Of a DNA stretch of 64,000 bases, positions 55,096 through 64,000 are shown piece by piece. Numbering within the stretch: the first letter of the stretch is position 1; the number at the start of each line of letters is the position of its first letter. The notes below the pieces were generated by a model. It made no database searches. It was not told where the DNA came from and saw nothing but the letters and a program-made list of their open reading frames with translations. The stretch comes from Alkalinema sp. FACHB-956 (GTDB lineage Bacteria > Cyanobacteriota > Cyanobacteriia > Leptolyngbyales > Leptolyngbyaceae), in contig NZ_JACJRC010000003.1 of NCBI RefSeq assembly GCF_014697025.1, forward strand, positions 186,001 to 250,000, read 5' to 3'. Position numbers and translations under genes: made by a program.

Positions 55096-56412
55096 GTGAG
55101 CGAGTTTATGAGACCTTTTACTCCCCTAAGACCTTTTATTTCCCTAAAACGATTGCAGTCAATCTCTCAATTCTCTAGCCATTGTTGGAAAACGTTTCTC
55201 CTGGGCTTGGCAACGATTCCAGTTACAATCACCTCTCTACCCGCAGCCCAAGCTCTCACCGTGAGTCCAACTGGAGTCAATATCAATACCTTTGGTGCAA
55301 CCACCGTTTTTCTGACCTATATTAGTTTGAATGATTACCGACCTGTGGAAGCAATTTGGTGTGGTGCCATCAATGCCGATCAGTCCTGCGTTCCCGGAAC
55401 AGTGTATGGTCGCCTACCCAAACGCAGCGATCGCGGTCGTCTCAGCGGTGGTAATAATTACACTGACATTATGACCATTCCCCCATCGGTCGCCCGCAAA
55501 GCTTACCAAGATGCCGTCAAGGGCTCCTCTTCGGAGTTTTTCTATGTGCGGCGGTTCGTCAGTAGTGCTGGCTTGCCCGATCAGTTTATCGCGGTGACTT
55601 GTCGCTTGGCGGGCGGTGGGGCACGGGTGCCTTTGGCGTTAACCAATGTGCGTCTCCGGTTTGAGACGGCTCGGCCTGAGCAGCCCATTCCCGTAATCGA
55701 TCGCAGTCAGCCCATTCCTCCCTTCCACGCCGAAATTACCTATAACGGCACAGGACGGCTGAAGGGCCGCTGGGAAGTGGTGCTGCCAGGGGATATCCCA
55801 CCGACGCAGGAGGATTTGCTCACCGAGGCAACTTTACCGATCGAGCAACGGGCTTTGCAGCAACGGTATTCCGTCATCGATCGCTTTGAAACCTATCTGA
55901 TGCCCACGGGGCGTGCGGTGATTCCGGGGCCTGATCCGCGCAAGATTCCCCGAGGAACGGATGGGCTGCATCTGATTCTATTTCGGGTGGAAGCGACAGA
56001 TGACAAAGAAGGGGATTCTGAAACGGGGATTGGCACGGTCAAAACTGGAGGAGTCGCGGGTTTTTCGCTGCCAGTTTTGCGGTATTACGTGGGCAATCCC
56101 CCCAATTCGTCCCAATCCAAGCAGGAATTACGCCTCTTGCAACCGCTAGCCAATGCCAGCCTACCCATTTCCCAGGGTCTACAATTTCGGTGGGGGCCGA
56201 TCGCCAATGCCAAGTTCTATCGCCTTGCCATTCACCAAGGGGAACAGTTGGTGCTTTCCGCTTTGCTTAATTCCAATACCACAACCTATTTCGCGCCGCC
56301 GTTGCTGAAGGAACAGGTCGGCAAACCCCTACAATGGCAGGTCACCGCGATCGGCTCCGATGGCAAAACCCTCCTCCAATCCCCTCAGCAAGCATTTACG
56401 ATTCAGCCTTAA
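55096..56412 (+). CDS. Exported protein of unknown function with Ig/FN3-like ends
   Basis: 438 residues. Start GTG at 55096 or ATG at 55108; both give a signal region (TFLLGLATIPVTITSLPA, ending in AQA). The N-terminal mature part (LTVSPTGVNINTFGATTVFL, about 60-190) reads like an immunoglobulin-type beta domain, perhaps chaperone-like. The last 90 residues (LQFRWGPIANAKFYRLAIHQ, then LQWQVTAIGSDGKTLL) resemble an FN3-like domain. It is 91 bp downstream of the barrel gene on the same strand. No catalytic motif. Possible periplasmic partner of the barrel; inference only. Confidence 0.7.
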   Translation: MSEFMRPFTPLRPFISLKRLQSISQFSSHCWKTFLLGLATIPVTITSLPAAQALTVSPTGVNINTFGATTVFLTYISLNDYRPVEAIWCGAINADQSCVPGTVYGRLPKRSDRGRLSGGNNYTDIMTIPPSVARKAYQDAVKGSSSEFFYVRRFVSSAGLPDQFIAVTCRLAGGGARVPLALTNVRLRFETARPEQPIPVIDRSQPIPPFHAEITYNGTGRLKGRWEVVLPGDIPPTQEDLLTEATLPIEQRALQQRYSVIDRFETYLMPTGRAVIPGPDPRKIPRGTDGLHLILFRVEATDDKEGDSETGIGTVKTGGVAGFSLPVLRYYVGNPPNSSQSKQELRLLQPLANASLPISQGLQFRWGPIANAKFYRLAIHQGEQLVLSALLNSNTTTYFAPPLLKEQVGKPLQWQVTAIGSDGKTLLQSPQQAFTIQP

Positions 56413-56577
56413 CTTCATTCTGCTGTAAATCTAAAAACGACTTTAAAATTAAGTTTTCAGCTACAATCTAACCTGGGTATACCACCAATCAGATTAGCAA
56501 AATCTTGTTCCCATTACTTAATTGGAGTTTTAAGTTGTAGTGCATTTTATCTGATCCATGATTTAGGTTTTTAGAAG

Positions 56578-57252
56578 ATGTGTCAGCTATCTCATATTGA
56601 AGTTGAAGAGCAGCTACTTAGTACTCTTGTATGTACTCATCTTATTTGTCCAACGTGTGGGATTATTGACAATGATCAGGATCGACAGCTTACGGGACAC
56701 TTATGTAGTACGTGCGGAACACCAAGTGAATGCGGTAGATTGGCTTTTACCACTGATATTCATATTCTTGTTGATTTAATCCAACAAACATATCATTCTC
56801 ATGCCCCACAAACCACTTTTATAGACATGCCGCAGGGATCAGATATAGGAACTATTCTTTTTTACTGTACTTTGCGTGAATCTTTACTAAACAGCTTCTT
56901 GATCAAAAACTTGAGAGCTCGAAAAATTGACTCACTATTGATTGAAAGGCTTTTAGATGATAATAAACTAGCCCATCAGAAGTTCAATAACTTATTTTTC
57001 TCAGTTACAGGTACTAAGTGGGACAAGGCGTTGACTGCTATTCATGTGAGAACAGGCCAAGATTTCAAACGGGTTTCTCAACATATGCAAGAAGCTGCCA
57101 AGCTACGCAATGACTTCCTTCATAATGGTAAGTTCAGGTACATTAAAAAATCATTCTCTGAAAATTGTATTAATACACTTGGAGAACTTTTTGATTTATT
57201 TGCTGAGCTGCATAATGAATATAATCATCCAATCATTAAACAGGCTCTTTAA
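56578..57252 (+). CDS. Zinc-ribbon protein with HEPN-like R-x4-H motif
   Basis: 224 residues. The N-terminus holds two Cys pairs (C24-C27 in ICPTCG and C43-C46 in LCSTCG) of a zinc ribbon. The remainder is helical and contains RNDFLH at 177-182, matching the R-x4-6-H signature of HEPN ribonucleases, followed by a helix (LGELFDLFAELHNEY). Lone HEPN proteins act in toxin-antitoxin or abortive-infection systems, but many are non-nuclease. The gene is clearly AT-richer than its neighbours and has no HIP1 octamer, consistent with transfer. No partner antitoxin is adjacent. Confidence 0.6.
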   Translation: MCQLSHIEVEEQLLSTLVCTHLICPTCGIIDNDQDRQLTGHLCSTCGTPSECGRLAFTTDIHILVDLIQQTYHSHAPQTTFIDMPQGSDIGTILFYCTLRESLLNSFLIKNLRARKIDSLLIERLLDDNKLAHQKFNNLFFSVTGTKWDKALTAIHVRTGQDFKRVSQHMQEAAKLRNDFLHNGKFRYIKKSFSENCINTLGELFDLFAELHNEYNHPIIKQAL

Positions 57253-57277
57253 TCTATTTTAACCATCAACTCTATGG

Positions 57278-58591
57278 TTAGGAAAGGCTCCGTTTTTTGC
57301 GCCAATATCGCCCTATTAACGGACTCCACAATAAGACTAATCCCACAAACGATCCCCCCAACCAAGCTCCACGATGGATGGTTAAAGGTCGATCGTTGAT
57401 CACAGGTTGCGGTACCTTTGTCCAGGGAACCCAGGTTTTGCCCCACACCAAAAAGGCATCAATTACAATTAAAGATCCCAATCCATAGGATTTCTGATCC
57501 CCCACTTGCAACGGCAACCCTAGCGTTTCCGTGATCAGCAAAGTACTGTCAAATAATTCCCGATCGTTAAATGCTTTCGCTGTTGCCAAACTTGTAATCG
57601 TACTGGTTGCACTGAAGCCAAAAATTAATGGCCCTGTGTCCACATCCCCTTTGCCTGAAATCCCGATCGGATATTCCCGCACCGGAAAGAACCCGAAGGT
57701 CGCCACTGGAAACTGCTGCCGAAATCGCTGATATTGTTGGGTCGCGAATGCTGGATCAAGTTCGAGGAGAAAGGGCAACAAATAAACCTGGCTGGAACTG
57801 CGCCCCGCAATTTCAATCACCCCTGTGTCAGCATCCACTTTATGGGGAATGAGTTGGGTCTTGGGGTCAAGGTTTTGCTGAATATGATCAATCCAACGTT
57901 GAATAATCGGTCGATAATTGCTGTCAAATAATTCATCATGCAAAGCCAAGGAGGACAGCGCCACAGTTTGATCACAGGGCCAAGTCATGGCGGGATAGGC
58001 TGCCAGCATGAATCGCCGATCGTAGGCTTGGGCCAGTAATGCCGATTGAACGTGGAAACGCCCCAAATTCTGTGGCGATCGCGCCGCTGGCCGCTGGAGC
58101 TTCAGCAGTCCTCCCAGTAGCCGATTGCTCCAGCCTAAATAAAACACCCCATTGGGCACTTGAGTCTGAAACTGGAACGGACGACGACCTTTATCTGAAT
58201 CCAGTTTCTCTAGCGTCCATTCCACTTCCGCGATCGCCCGTTGGCGCAGCGACTCATTGGCCAACCCCACATTGACCCAACTGTACCCATAAATGGCATG
58301 GCTAAAGAAATAACCCTCCGGGAAAAGGGCTTGCATTCGATCGCCCTCCCCAGTCTGTAAGCGTTGTTTGATGTTATTCAGTTGGGGTAGAACGTCTGCC
58401 CCCAAGCGATCGTAATGGCGTGAGGATATCGTCCACAGATTCCAGTTCAGTTTCAGAATCAATAGACTCATCACCAGAGAGGCTGAACCATACAGCCAAG
58501 TCGGAATCCGAGGAAATTTGCGCATTCTCAAGATGTTCCAAACCAAATGTTCTAATTCAGTGGGTCTTTGAATCGAAGCTTTACCTACCAA
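57278..58591 (-). CDS. Membrane protein with probable (alpha/alpha)-barrel domain, unknown function
   Basis: 437 residues. An N-terminal hydrophobic helix (TWLYGSASLVMSLLILKLNW in part, about 30-50) and one near the C-terminus (LGGSFVGLVLLWSPLIGRYW, about 408-428) bracket a soluble helical domain with glycosidase-like spacing (FFSHAIYGYSWVNVGLANES, AAYPAMTWPCDQTVALSSL, FGFFPVREYPIG). This is like uncharacterised cyanobacterial proteins with a six-hairpin fold. No catalytic residues can be named. It starts 4 bp downstream of the VanZ gene's stop, so the two form one transcript. Confidence 0.7.
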   Translation of the reverse strand: MVGKASIQRPTELEHLVWNILRMRKFPRIPTWLYGSASLVMSLLILKLNWNLWTISSRHYDRLGADVLPQLNNIKQRLQTGEGDRMQALFPEGYFFSHAIYGYSWVNVGLANESLRQRAIAEVEWTLEKLDSDKGRRPFQFQTQVPNGVFYLGWSNRLLGGLLKLQRPAARSPQNLGRFHVQSALLAQAYDRRFMLAAYPAMTWPCDQTVALSSLALHDELFDSNYRPIIQRWIDHIQQNLDPKTQLIPHKVDADTGVIEIAGRSSSQVYLLPFLLELDPAFATQQYQRFRQQFPVATFGFFPVREYPIGISGKGDVDTGPLIFGFSATSTITSLATAKAFNDRELFDSTLLITETLGLPLQVGDQKSYGLGSLIVIDAFLVWGKTWVPWTKVPQPVINDRPLTIHRGAWLGGSFVGLVLLWSPLIGRYWRKKRSLS

Positions 58592-58594
58592 ACT

Positions 58595-58966
58595 CTAACG
58601 TTGTCGCCGTCGTAGCCAACGATCGACCCCAAATCCCGCCACAATGCCCAAATAACTCATCACCAAATCCCCCGCATCCAAACTGCGATTGGGCGACAAC
58701 CCCTGACAGGCTTCTTCGATCGTGGTGAATAGAAAAAACCCGATCGGAAACAACGGCACTCGGATCTGACCTAACCGGATGCGGCGATCGTTCATCACCC
58801 GCTGCCCCACAAACGTCATCAATCCATACAAAACAAAATGGGCCAGCTTATCATTCTGGGTCAAATACGTTGGCAACAATCCCTGATAGGCCAAATATAA
58901 AATCAGCCCAAAGGTCAACCCGTAGGCCACCCCCACCACATACCAACTCTGTCGAGAAGAAAACAT
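58595..58966 (-). CDS. VanZ-like membrane protein
   Basis: 123 residues from the ATG at 58966 (a TTG seven codons upstream is possible). Four predicted helices with the VanZ signature: NDKLAHFVLYGLMTF, then IEEACQGLSPNRSLDAGDLV. VanZ proteins can lower teicoplanin binding in enterococci; in most bacteria their role is unknown. It sits directly upstream of the membrane protein gene ending at 57278, a conserved-looking pair. Confidence 0.88.
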   Translation of the reverse strand: MFSSRQSWYVVGVAYGLTFGLILYLAYQGLLPTYLTQNDKLAHFVLYGLMTFVGQRVMNDRRIRLGQIRVPLFPIGFFLFTTIEEACQGLSPNRSLDAGDLVMSYLGIVAGFGVDRWLRRRQR

Positions 58967-59257
58967 AAACGACCCACTATGCGCCAATTTTTTGGAATCA
59001 ATTCTTTGGAATCAAATTCTTTAGAACTAAATTCTTTAGAACTACAGGTTGATGTCTCTCCATTCCGACAACCCATGCAACCCCGGAACCCACACCCCGA
59101 TCGCGCCAGATCATCTACTTTAATCAATATTTATCAAAGACTTTAATCTTTGATTACAAAGCAATTGATGGTTCGCAACATCGTCGATCGCCGCACCAGC
59201 AGCCGTTCTCCAGCCCTTCCTGCCGGATCTCCAGCTAGAGGTGGTACGATCTGCAAT

Positions 59258-60797
<1,540 letters not shown>

Positions 60798-60861
60798 ACC
60801 GTTCACGAACGCCCTTGTTGAACCCATGACATGGGTTCGCAGCCAGTAAATTAAGCGTCAA

Positions 60862-60896
60862 GAGGAGGGACCTGACTGAGTTTCCTCCTCCTTTTT
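60862..60896 (+). terminator. Rho-independent terminator of thiC
   Basis: GAGGAGGGA (60863-60871) pairs with TTCCTCCTC (one G-T), then CTTTTT. Confidence 0.75.
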
Positions 60897-60995
60897 GTAA
60901 GAGCCTGACCAATATTTGTAATGGCCAGACCGATCTACGGTTTCCAAGCGATTCCCATGTTCGCGATCGAGCAAAAATGTCTACAATAGCCAAGG

Positions 60996-61023
60996 AATGC
61001 CAGTCATCTAATGCCAGTCATCG
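60996..61023. repeat. 14-bp tandem duplication upstream of ssb
   Basis: AATGCCAGTCATCT (60996-61009) followed by AATGCCAGTCATCG (61010-61023), 45 bp before the ssb start. Confidence 0.9.
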
Positions 61024-61067
61024 ACGGCTCACCATCCACGTAGCCTGAATCCACGGAGTCTCACCCC

Positions 61068-61520
61068 ATGAACAGTTGCATCATAATGGCCGAAATTACC
61101 CAAGAGCCGCAACTGCGTTACACCCAAGATAATCAAATGGCGATCGCGGAAATGCGGGTGCAGTTTCCCGGCCTCCGCCCCGAAGATCCTCCTTCCAGCC
61201 TGAAAGTTCTCGGTTGGGGCAATCTGGCGCAGGAAGTCCATCAGCAATATCATCTGGGCGATCAGGTGGTGATCGAAGGTCGCCTTTCCATGAACACCGT
61301 CGATCGGCCCGAAGGGTTTAAGGAAAAGCAGGCAGAATTAACCATTTCCAAAATTTATAGCCTCGGTGCAGCCGCTGCGATGAGTACTCCCCCTGCAACG
61401 ACTAGTCCTGCACCTGAAGCCCCAGCCCCCAAAGCAACTTCCACGCGTTCCAAAGCCCCCAAGACAACCACGCCATCCCCTGCAAATAACGAAACCGATT
61501 TCGACGACATTCCGTTCTAA
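61068..61520 (+). CDS. ssb: Single-stranded DNA-binding protein
   Basis: 150 residues. The N-terminal OB fold (MNSCIIMAEITQEPQLRYT, then MAIAEMRVQF and LKVLGWGNLAQEVH, to about 105) is a divergent SSB form. An Ala/Pro/Thr-rich disordered linker follows, and the acidic tip DFDDIPF, which recruits repair and replication partners, is intact. The start Met aligns with SSB family starts. Short for SSB because the linker is brief. It may be a second SSB beside a more typical one elsewhere. Confidence 0.9.
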   Translation: MNSCIIMAEITQEPQLRYTQDNQMAIAEMRVQFPGLRPEDPPSSLKVLGWGNLAQEVHQQYHLGDQVVIEGRLSMNTVDRPEGFKEKQAELTISKIYSLGAAAAMSTPPATTSPAPEAPAPKATSTRSKAPKTTTPSPANNETDFDDIPF

Positions 61521-61598
61521 AAATCTAGATGCCGTTTTGCAAGGCCCTAACTTCAAGCCGATCGTTGCACTGCGTTAGCTTGAACCTCTGATAGAAAA

Positions 61599-61645
61599 GC
61601 CCTCCCACTGAACTTAGCATTCAAGCTAGATCCAAGGGAGGGTTT
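61599..61645. terminator. Bidirectional terminator between ssb and the lectin gene
   Basis: CCCTCCC (61600-61606) and GGGAGGG (61636-61642) pair across a 29-nt loop. The minus strand continues with GCTTTTCTAT, so it suits the lectin gene best; on the plus strand it is followed only by TTTATC. Confidence 0.55.
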
Positions 61646-61735
61646 ATCATTTCGCTAGCTTTTTAAATTCAGATGAATGGATCGTCCTCTCTTGGCGATC
61701 GACGATCCATTCAGCATCAAGCAACGGGAAAGAAA

Positions 61736-63886
61736 CTATGAATTGGAGAAATATCCAGGCTTGGGAATCCCGGTATTCAGCAGGTCAAAGTCTACCGTAG
61801 CCTCTAAATTAATCGTCGGTCTACCAGCGTCGTAGATCGATGCCCCTGACTTGATCAATCGGAAGCCATCTGTAATCCGCTGGCTAAAGGTTTGGGAATC
61901 CAAGAAAATTACACTATAGTATTTTCCTTGAATGCCCAATGCAGCACTTGCTGGTGCCTCAATCAGCAGATCCTTAGTGCCATCTAAATCAATATCCACC
62001 AGCCCTCTAACAAGGTTCAAAGGTGAACCCAAGTCATTATTTTTCAGCAGGGTTGGCAGCCCAGCGATCGTCGATCCGTTCATCTTCCAAGCTGCCACAA
62101 ACTGACCCGATTGGAAGACAATGTCATCCTTACCATCGCGATCAATATCACCAATCTGCACAGGTTTGTAACTTCCAATATTTTGCTGGAAACCAACAAC
62201 CCCATCAATTGCGTTGGCTGTAAAGACAGCCCCATTCAACGTCCAGTAACCCACTCTCCCTGTAAGCGAATTATGCCAAAACAGCTCCTTCGTAGCCGCA
62301 TTACCATCAAAGTTCCCAGAGTAGGGTTGCCAACCGCTGCCTAGAATAAATGGCGTGCTTGCACCCTGCTGTTGCACAATACTGCTTGTCAGCTGAATCG
62401 TGGACGGGATTGCACCCGTCTGGGGAACATTGAGTTCCCAAATCCCCATCACACCTTGAGCCTGATTCACCCACAGAATTTCTGGCAGAGAACTCCCTAG
62501 AAGATCTGCAAATAAAATCGGAGTCCACCCCTGAGGCCGAAGAGCTGTCGTGGAATTCCCTACAACGATCGGCGCAGTGGCCTGAATTTCGTTACCAAGC
62601 GCCCCTCCCATAAACCAAACATAGGTTTCAGATGAAATCGTATTGTGCCAAACAATGTCACGACGAGTATCTCCATTGAGATCCGCCGTTCCTACAATCT
62701 TCCAACTTGCATCTGGAGCAATGACCCCTGTGTTTCCAGTCGTTCCCGCCAGTCGAGTTCTTTCCCCAGTAGTTACTTGATTCTCATTGAGATTAATCAC
62801 AACGGTGGAACCACTGGGTGCATCTCGGAATAGAAAATCGGGAGTGGGTACCGTAGGAACACCTAAGGTAAACGTCACACGGGTACTGACCAGATTCGGA
62901 TCATTGGCAAACCCCCCATACTCCACCACAAATCCATCGACCTTTTGATCGGAACTACGACTGCGAGGTGTGTTCTCGTAGTCATTCCACTTACCGGTTG
63001 CTAGGTAATGACCATAATCCTCATCGGTGACACTGAGAACAAAGTTATTCGGTTCACCACTATTCCAGTTTGCATAGTTGTCAGGGCCAGTTACATTACC
63101 AGACCCATCCCCCTGCCAAAACTGCCGCCCTGCTCCGCTGTTGTCCAATCCTTCAGGGCCAGTGACCCAGCGCCAAACACCTTCAACCGCTGCATCCGAA
63201 GCACCAATCCAGCCTTGTCCTTGAAGCCGCTGTTGTACAAAGCTGTCTTCGGCAGCAGAGGTAATGGTGGCTAGGTAGCCTTGCAAGCCAAATAAGGTAC
63301 GGCCTGCAGCTAGAGCCTTGGCGGTATTCCAACTGGGAACCGTTAGATCGTTGCCGTTGGTAGAAGTATTGTTGGGGTTGAGACCCAGATCGCTAAAGCT
63401 GACAAACTCGTAGTAGTGGCCATTATCAAAGCGATAGACGGGACGACCGAGGTTGATATCGATCGCTTGGGTCGTCGTCTGATTGCCACCTGTTGGAGTG
63501 TAGGCAACCGTTCGCAATAGGGACTGGTAAGCCGCGATCGAAGCCGTCCCAGCCATTGTCAAACGCCCTGTGGTGGCATTGTAGCTCCAGGTAATGCCAT
63601 CGGAATTAGCCACACCAGACGTTCCTGCAGCGGCTAGGGCACCCGCTGTAACGTTGCGTAGAACAAATTGAATCCCATCGATCGTTGAGCTACCTGTGGC
63701 ATCACCCTGTTGCGTAATGGTTGCTTGACTATCTAGGATGATGGCACTGCTGCCACTTAAACTCGTTGAGGGGCGCGAGAACGTCAGAACAGGATTAGTT
63801 GCTGTAGAAAATGCATTAACCGGCACAATATTGAGGGGAGATACCCCCAACGCCGTGGTTAAAGCTGAGGTCTCATATGAATTCAT
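61736..63886 (-). CDS. C-type lectin / FG-GAP repeat protein, probably secreted
   Basis: 716 residues. N-terminal (about 30-150) has a beta domain with VLTFSRPSTSLSGSSAII and LRNVTAGALAAAG, similar to cadherin-like modules of cyanobacterial surface proteins. A C-type lectin domain follows (about 155-330: GYLATITSAAEDSFVQQRL, QGWIGASDAAVEGVWRWVTG, NYANWNSGEPNNF, KWNDYENT). The rest (about 395-680) has FG-GAP-type repeats (VGTADLNGDTRRDIVWHNT, IGDIDRDGKDDIVFQSG, GLVDIDLDGTKDLLIEAP). There is no signal peptide and no RTX in view; type I export is likely by analogy. Binds sugars or cells, by inference. Confidence 0.87.
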   Translation of the reverse strand: MNSYETSALTTALGVSPLNIVPVNAFSTATNPVLTFSRPSTSLSGSSAIILDSQATITQQGDATGSSTIDGIQFVLRNVTAGALAAAGTSGVANSDGITWSYNATTGRLTMAGTASIAAYQSLLRTVAYTPTGGNQTTTQAIDINLGRPVYRFDNGHYYEFVSFSDLGLNPNNTSTNGNDLTVPSWNTAKALAAGRTLFGLQGYLATITSAAEDSFVQQRLQGQGWIGASDAAVEGVWRWVTGPEGLDNSGAGRQFWQGDGSGNVTGPDNYANWNSGEPNNFVLSVTDEDYGHYLATGKWNDYENTPRSRSSDQKVDGFVVEYGGFANDPNLVSTRVTFTLGVPTVPTPDFLFRDAPSGSTVVINLNENQVTTGERTRLAGTTGNTGVIAPDASWKIVGTADLNGDTRRDIVWHNTISSETYVWFMGGALGNEIQATAPIVVGNSTTALRPQGWTPILFADLLGSSLPEILWVNQAQGVMGIWELNVPQTGAIPSTIQLTSSIVQQQGASTPFILGSGWQPYSGNFDGNAATKELFWHNSLTGRVGYWTLNGAVFTANAIDGVVGFQQNIGSYKPVQIGDIDRDGKDDIVFQSGQFVAAWKMNGSTIAGLPTLLKNNDLGSPLNLVRGLVDIDLDGTKDLLIEAPASAALGIQGKYYSVIFLDSQTFSQRITDGFRLIKSGASIYDAGRPTINLEATVDFDLLNTGIPKPGYFSNS

Positions 63887-64000
63887 GATGTATTTCCAAC
63901 CGTATTTCTCAATCCGACAATGAAGTCAGCTGACCCTATTCCAAAATTTGGAACTTGGGAATGAAGGTCTTAGATGTCCTTACTGACTTTAAGGGGCAAC
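63887..64000. other. Upstream region of the lectin gene at the window edge
   Basis: About 114 bp holding the start region of the lectin gene (minus). No further gene begins within the window. Confidence 0.3.

Overview
The window is chromosomal DNA from a cyanobacterium, probably filamentous and without heterocyst genes in view. The grounds are dense HIP1-type palindromes (GCGATCGC), a cyanobacterial group 2 sigma factor, the cyanobacterial/plant form of IspH, a long-form hibernation factor of the LrtA type, KGK-domain proteins, hopanoid-type genes and a TPP riboswitch on thiC. There are about 47 protein genes. I found no rRNA, tRNA, CRISPR array, prophage or insertion sequence.

Layout. 0-9 kb holds housekeeping genes: sigma factor, two hypotheticals, lipA, a CheY-like regulator, HIT and recR (one minus-strand unit) and a YifB/ComM ATPase. 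9-18 kb is more accessory: an exported ELWxxDGT-repeat protein, a metallophosphoesterase, a large dynamin-like GTPase followed by five tandem KGK-domain paralogues, an orphan Phd/YefM-type antitoxin, a small HNH protein and a CDF metal transporter. 18-27 kb has a division pair (FtsL-like protein and FtsI), a multi-GAF sensor with an eroded kinase end, pyrD and a GT4 glycosyltransferase. After a gene-poor AT-rich kilobase, 28-41 kb carries a methyltransferase, a YyaL-type thioredoxin-domain protein, hpnA, a phosphorylase-murG pair, hpf/lrtA, hisH-rsmD-SGNH hydrolase and ispH.

41-57 kb is rich in envelope and secreted proteins: a WD40 lipoprotein, an SH3b protein, a 1358-residue RTX protein whose glycerophosphodiesterase domain sits inside an esterase-like phytase domain, a Tat-exported PhoX, and three consecutive exported proteins including an 888-residue outer-membrane barrel. 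PhoX and the GDPD/phytase protein together suggest organic-phosphate scavenging. 57-64 kb holds a zinc-ribbon/HEPN-like protein, a membrane protein with VanZ, riboswitch-controlled thiC, ssb and a C-type lectin/FG-GAP protein.

Two patterns stand out. First, there are many locus-specific short tandem repeats (unit 8-21 bp). At seven genes the repeat includes or abuts the stop codon (recR, yifB, ftsI, hpnA, the SGNH hydrolase, the GDPD gene and thiC); four arrays have a 17-bp unit. Second, the dynamin-like GTPase is tightly linked to five KGK paralogues that share a short C-terminal L-D-x-I-R tail. The zinc-ribbon/HEPN gene and the three-gene exported cluster are the other candidates for undescribed function. 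All family calls come from reading the sequence; no database search was run.
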